64,000 nucleotides of DNA from Actinomycetospora chibensis (GTDB lineage: Bacteria > Actinomycetota > Actinomycetes > Mycobacteriales > Pseudonocardiaceae): contig NZ_JAQZAM010000015.1 in NCBI RefSeq assembly GCF_028737215.1, forward strand, positions 62,001-126,000, written 5' to 3'. Below the pieces are notes generated by a model that was given only the letters and a program-made list of their open reading frames with translations, was not told the origin of the DNA and made no database searches. The translations under genes and the position numbers were made by a program. Below, in pieces: positions 62,286 to 64,000 of this stretch (the stretch's first letter is position 1; each line of letters begins with the position of its first letter).

Positions 62286-63896
62286 CTATCCGCCGCCGAA
62301 CAGCTCGTCGCCACCGCCGCCGGCACCACCGCCGCCGTCGCCACCGCCGGCACCACCGCCGCCCCCGGCATCGCCGAACAGCCCGTCAAAGCCCCCGCCA
62401 CCGTTTTGACCGCCGTCCCCGTCGCCGCCACCCTGAGCCTGGTCGCCGCCCTGTCCCCCATCGCCGCCGCTGTCGACGGCACTCGGCGGGGTGGTCGCTC
62501 CGCTCACGGTGGTCCGACGCGCGACCGGTGGCGCCACGCGAGCCGGGGTGGTCGTCGTCGAGCTGGTGACTCGTGCGGGCAGAGCGGGGGCGGTGCGAGG
62601 GACCGCGCTGGCGCTGATCTCGTGCGCGGGGTGGCTCGCCGTCGCCTCTGTACCGGGACCGGCGGTCAGGGGCGCGATCGCGACGAGGGAGACGGTCGCC
62701 GCGGCGACGAGAGGAGCCGCGACCGCGGCGAGCGCCGTGGGCGTTCCCGACCCCACCCCGGCGGGCCACCAACCGTGGTGGGCCAGCCCGCTGGTCTTGA
62801 GCAGTGGGGTGGCGTGGTGCACGACCGAATCCCCGAGCCAGGCCGGTGCCGGGATGATCACCGGCGCCGAGGCCAGGAGCGCCTGGGGCGTGACGAGCTC
62901 GCGGCGGGCACGGCTGCAGGATTCACAGCGTTCGATGTGGCGGTTGAGCCGCTTGCGCAGCAGGACGGTCATCGCTCCGTCCCAGTCCGCGAGCAGCGCG
63001 GCGAGCTCGGGGCAGTGCTCGCGGTGGTGGCGGGCGACCAGTGTCGCGCCCAGGCAGCGCTCGATGGTGATCCGCAGACGCGATACCAGGGTGTTGGCGT
63101 TGGTGGCGCTGACACCCATGGCCTCGGCGAGCGCGGGCCCGTCCAGACCGTGCTGGTAGTGCAGCTCGAGCACCGCGCGATCACGGTCGGCGAGCCCGCC
63201 GGCGGCCTTAGCGACGAGGGAGACGAGCTCGGTCCGTGCAGCGAGGGTCTCGGGCCCATCGGCGGTGCTGGCGGAGTCGGGCAGGTCGTCCGTGGGTTCT
63301 TCCCGACGTCGCCGACGCAGCCGAGCCAAGGCCTCGTGGCGTGCGATCGCGTAGAGCCACGGCCGCAGCTTGTCGGGCTCGCGCAGCTGCCCCAGCCGCG
63401 ACGCCGCGGTGCAGAACACATCCTGGACGCAGTCGGCCGCCGCGTCGGGGTCGCGCAACATCCCGAGGCAGAAGTCGTGCAAGGCGTCGCCGTACCGACG
63501 GTAGATCGCCGCGAACGCCGTCGGGTTGTTCCGGGCGGCCACCGCCAGCGCCACGTCCTCGACGAGGACCGGCTCGGTGGCCGGCCTCGGGTCGGGCGAC
63601 TTCCGTTGGTGGGGCACGCGGACCGAGGTGCGAACCAGTCGCGGCCCCGATCCAGCGACGATGGGACGGGCGACGATGGGACGGGCCGTGGCCACCGGTC
63701 CGGTCTCGTGGGCTCCGGACGCTTCGCCCGCCCAGGCCGGCGGCGACATGTCGACAGCAGCGACGAGCCGGTGTCGGCCGGCGGGTGCGCCAGCGGAGTC
63801 GGAGCGAGGAAGCTCGGGACGTCCCGCCCCGTTCCGGGCCGTCACGTCGTGGTGTCCGCATGGTCTCGGGAATCGAAGCCAACCAGCATGTCCCAC
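62286..63896 (-). CDS. ECF sigma factor fused to zinc-finger, transmembrane helix and Gly-rich tail (copy 2)
   Basis: 536 residues from ATG 63896; ATG 63749 is an alternative. The sigma module (FAAIYRRYGDALHDFCLGML, CVQDVFCTAASRLGQL, LELHYQHGLDGPALAEAMG), the zinc site NRHIERCESC and the membrane helix (LAAVAAPLVAAATVSLVAIAPL) match copy 1 closely. The outer tail differs: a Thr/Pro part, then about 60 residues mostly of Gly with Asp. It starts within 105 bp of the window end. Paired with copy 1 it brackets the sortase operon. Confidence 0.82.
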   Translation of the reverse strand: MGHAGWLRFPRPCGHHDVTARNGAGRPELPRSDSAGAPAGRHRLVAAVDMSPPAWAGEASGAHETGPVATARPIVARPIVAGSGPRLVRTSVRVPHQRKSPDPRPATEPVLVEDVALAVAARNNPTAFAAIYRRYGDALHDFCLGMLRDPDAAADCVQDVFCTAASRLGQLREPDKLRPWLYAIARHEALARLRRRRREEPTDDLPDSASTADGPETLAARTELVSLVAKAAGGLADRDRAVLELHYQHGLDGPALAEAMGVSATNANTLVSRLRITIERCLGATLVARHHREHCPELAALLADWDGAMTVLLRKRLNRHIERCESCSRARRELVTPQALLASAPVIIPAPAWLGDSVVHHATPLLKTSGLAHHGWWPAGVGSGTPTALAAVAAPLVAAATVSLVAIAPLTAGPGTEATASHPAHEISASAVPRTAPALPARVTSSTTTTPARVAPPVARRTTVSGATTPPSAVDSGGDGGQGGDQAQGGGDGDGGQNGGGGFDGLFGDAGGGGGAGGGDGGGGAGGGGDELFGGG

Positions 63897-64000
63897 CTTG
63901 CTTCCCGCGAGCAGGACCGCGACCTCGCCGGCCGACGGTCATCCTCGCTCCCCCCGGAGTAGTGATCCACGCATCGCTACGCCCGTCACGATCGTTTCCC

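Noticed and set aside
62286-62480. Repetitive GCC/ACC-rich DNA that could be taken for a repeat array
   Set aside because: The repetition is explained by glycine codons of the sigma fusion tail; there are no regular spacers as in CRISPR.

Overview
The window is very GC-rich and densely packed, with many GTG starts, 4-nt ATGA/GTGA gene overlaps, ECF sigma factors, DUF1707/DUF3040/DUF2505 proteins and a MimR-type alkane regulator. This points to an actinobacterium, most likely Pseudonocardiaceae (Pseudonocardia or Actinomycetospora-like). That placement is inferred from gene content; no rRNA or marker phylogeny is available here. I saw no tRNA, rRNA, CRISPR array, insertion sequence or replication origin.

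Layout. 1-4.9 kb: the 3' part of an HrpA-type helicase, a DUF3040 membrane protein, two tandem glutaminases, and small DUF1707 and PspC proteins. 5.1-20.1 kb: a complete propane/short-chain alkane monooxygenase locus (mim/prm type). Reading leftward on the minus strand it holds an IclR regulator, hydroxylase large subunit, reductase, hydroxylase small subunit, coupling protein, a dedicated GroEL, a zinc alcohol dehydrogenase, an amidohydrolase and a DUF59 Fe-S assembly protein. These are followed by three uncharacterised genes, a bifunctional-nuclease-domain protein and a MimR/AcoR-like regulator. A second IclR paralogue faces it from the far side. The set is coherent: diiron oxygenase, its electron chain, its chaperonin, alcohol oxidation and regulation.

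20.4-44.8 kb: housekeeping and accessory genes. These include DUF2505, NERD, MFS and GIY-YIG-like proteins, a DksA-like zinc finger, a lipid kinase, a DsbA/CcdA thiol pair, HAD, CinA, CopA, CsbD with a SigB-like promoter, an SMR pump, an SNase lipoprotein, GNAT and DUF5996 proteins. A ferredoxin-reductase/acyl-ACP desaturase pair, a MerR/erythromycin-esterase divergon, a patatin, serine hydrolases and a frameshifted GAF-ANTAR gene follow. 44.8-54.4 kb is looser and partly decayed, with an atypical GH16 gene, an internally deleted BKACE pseudogene, small repeat and STAS proteins, and several 400-700 bp non-coding stretches.

54.4-64 kb: a WS/DGAT-SRPBCC fusion, a serine hydrolase, and a surface locus. 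In that locus two paralogous ECF sigma factors, each fused to a zinc-finger anti-sigma-like module, a transmembrane helix and a long C-terminal tail, bracket a two-gene operon. The operon encodes a secreted coiled-coil/collagen-like wall protein and a class F-like sortase. This bracketed arrangement is the best candidate here for an undescribed system: membrane-tethered sigma factors that may control, or sense, a sortase-dependent surface protein.
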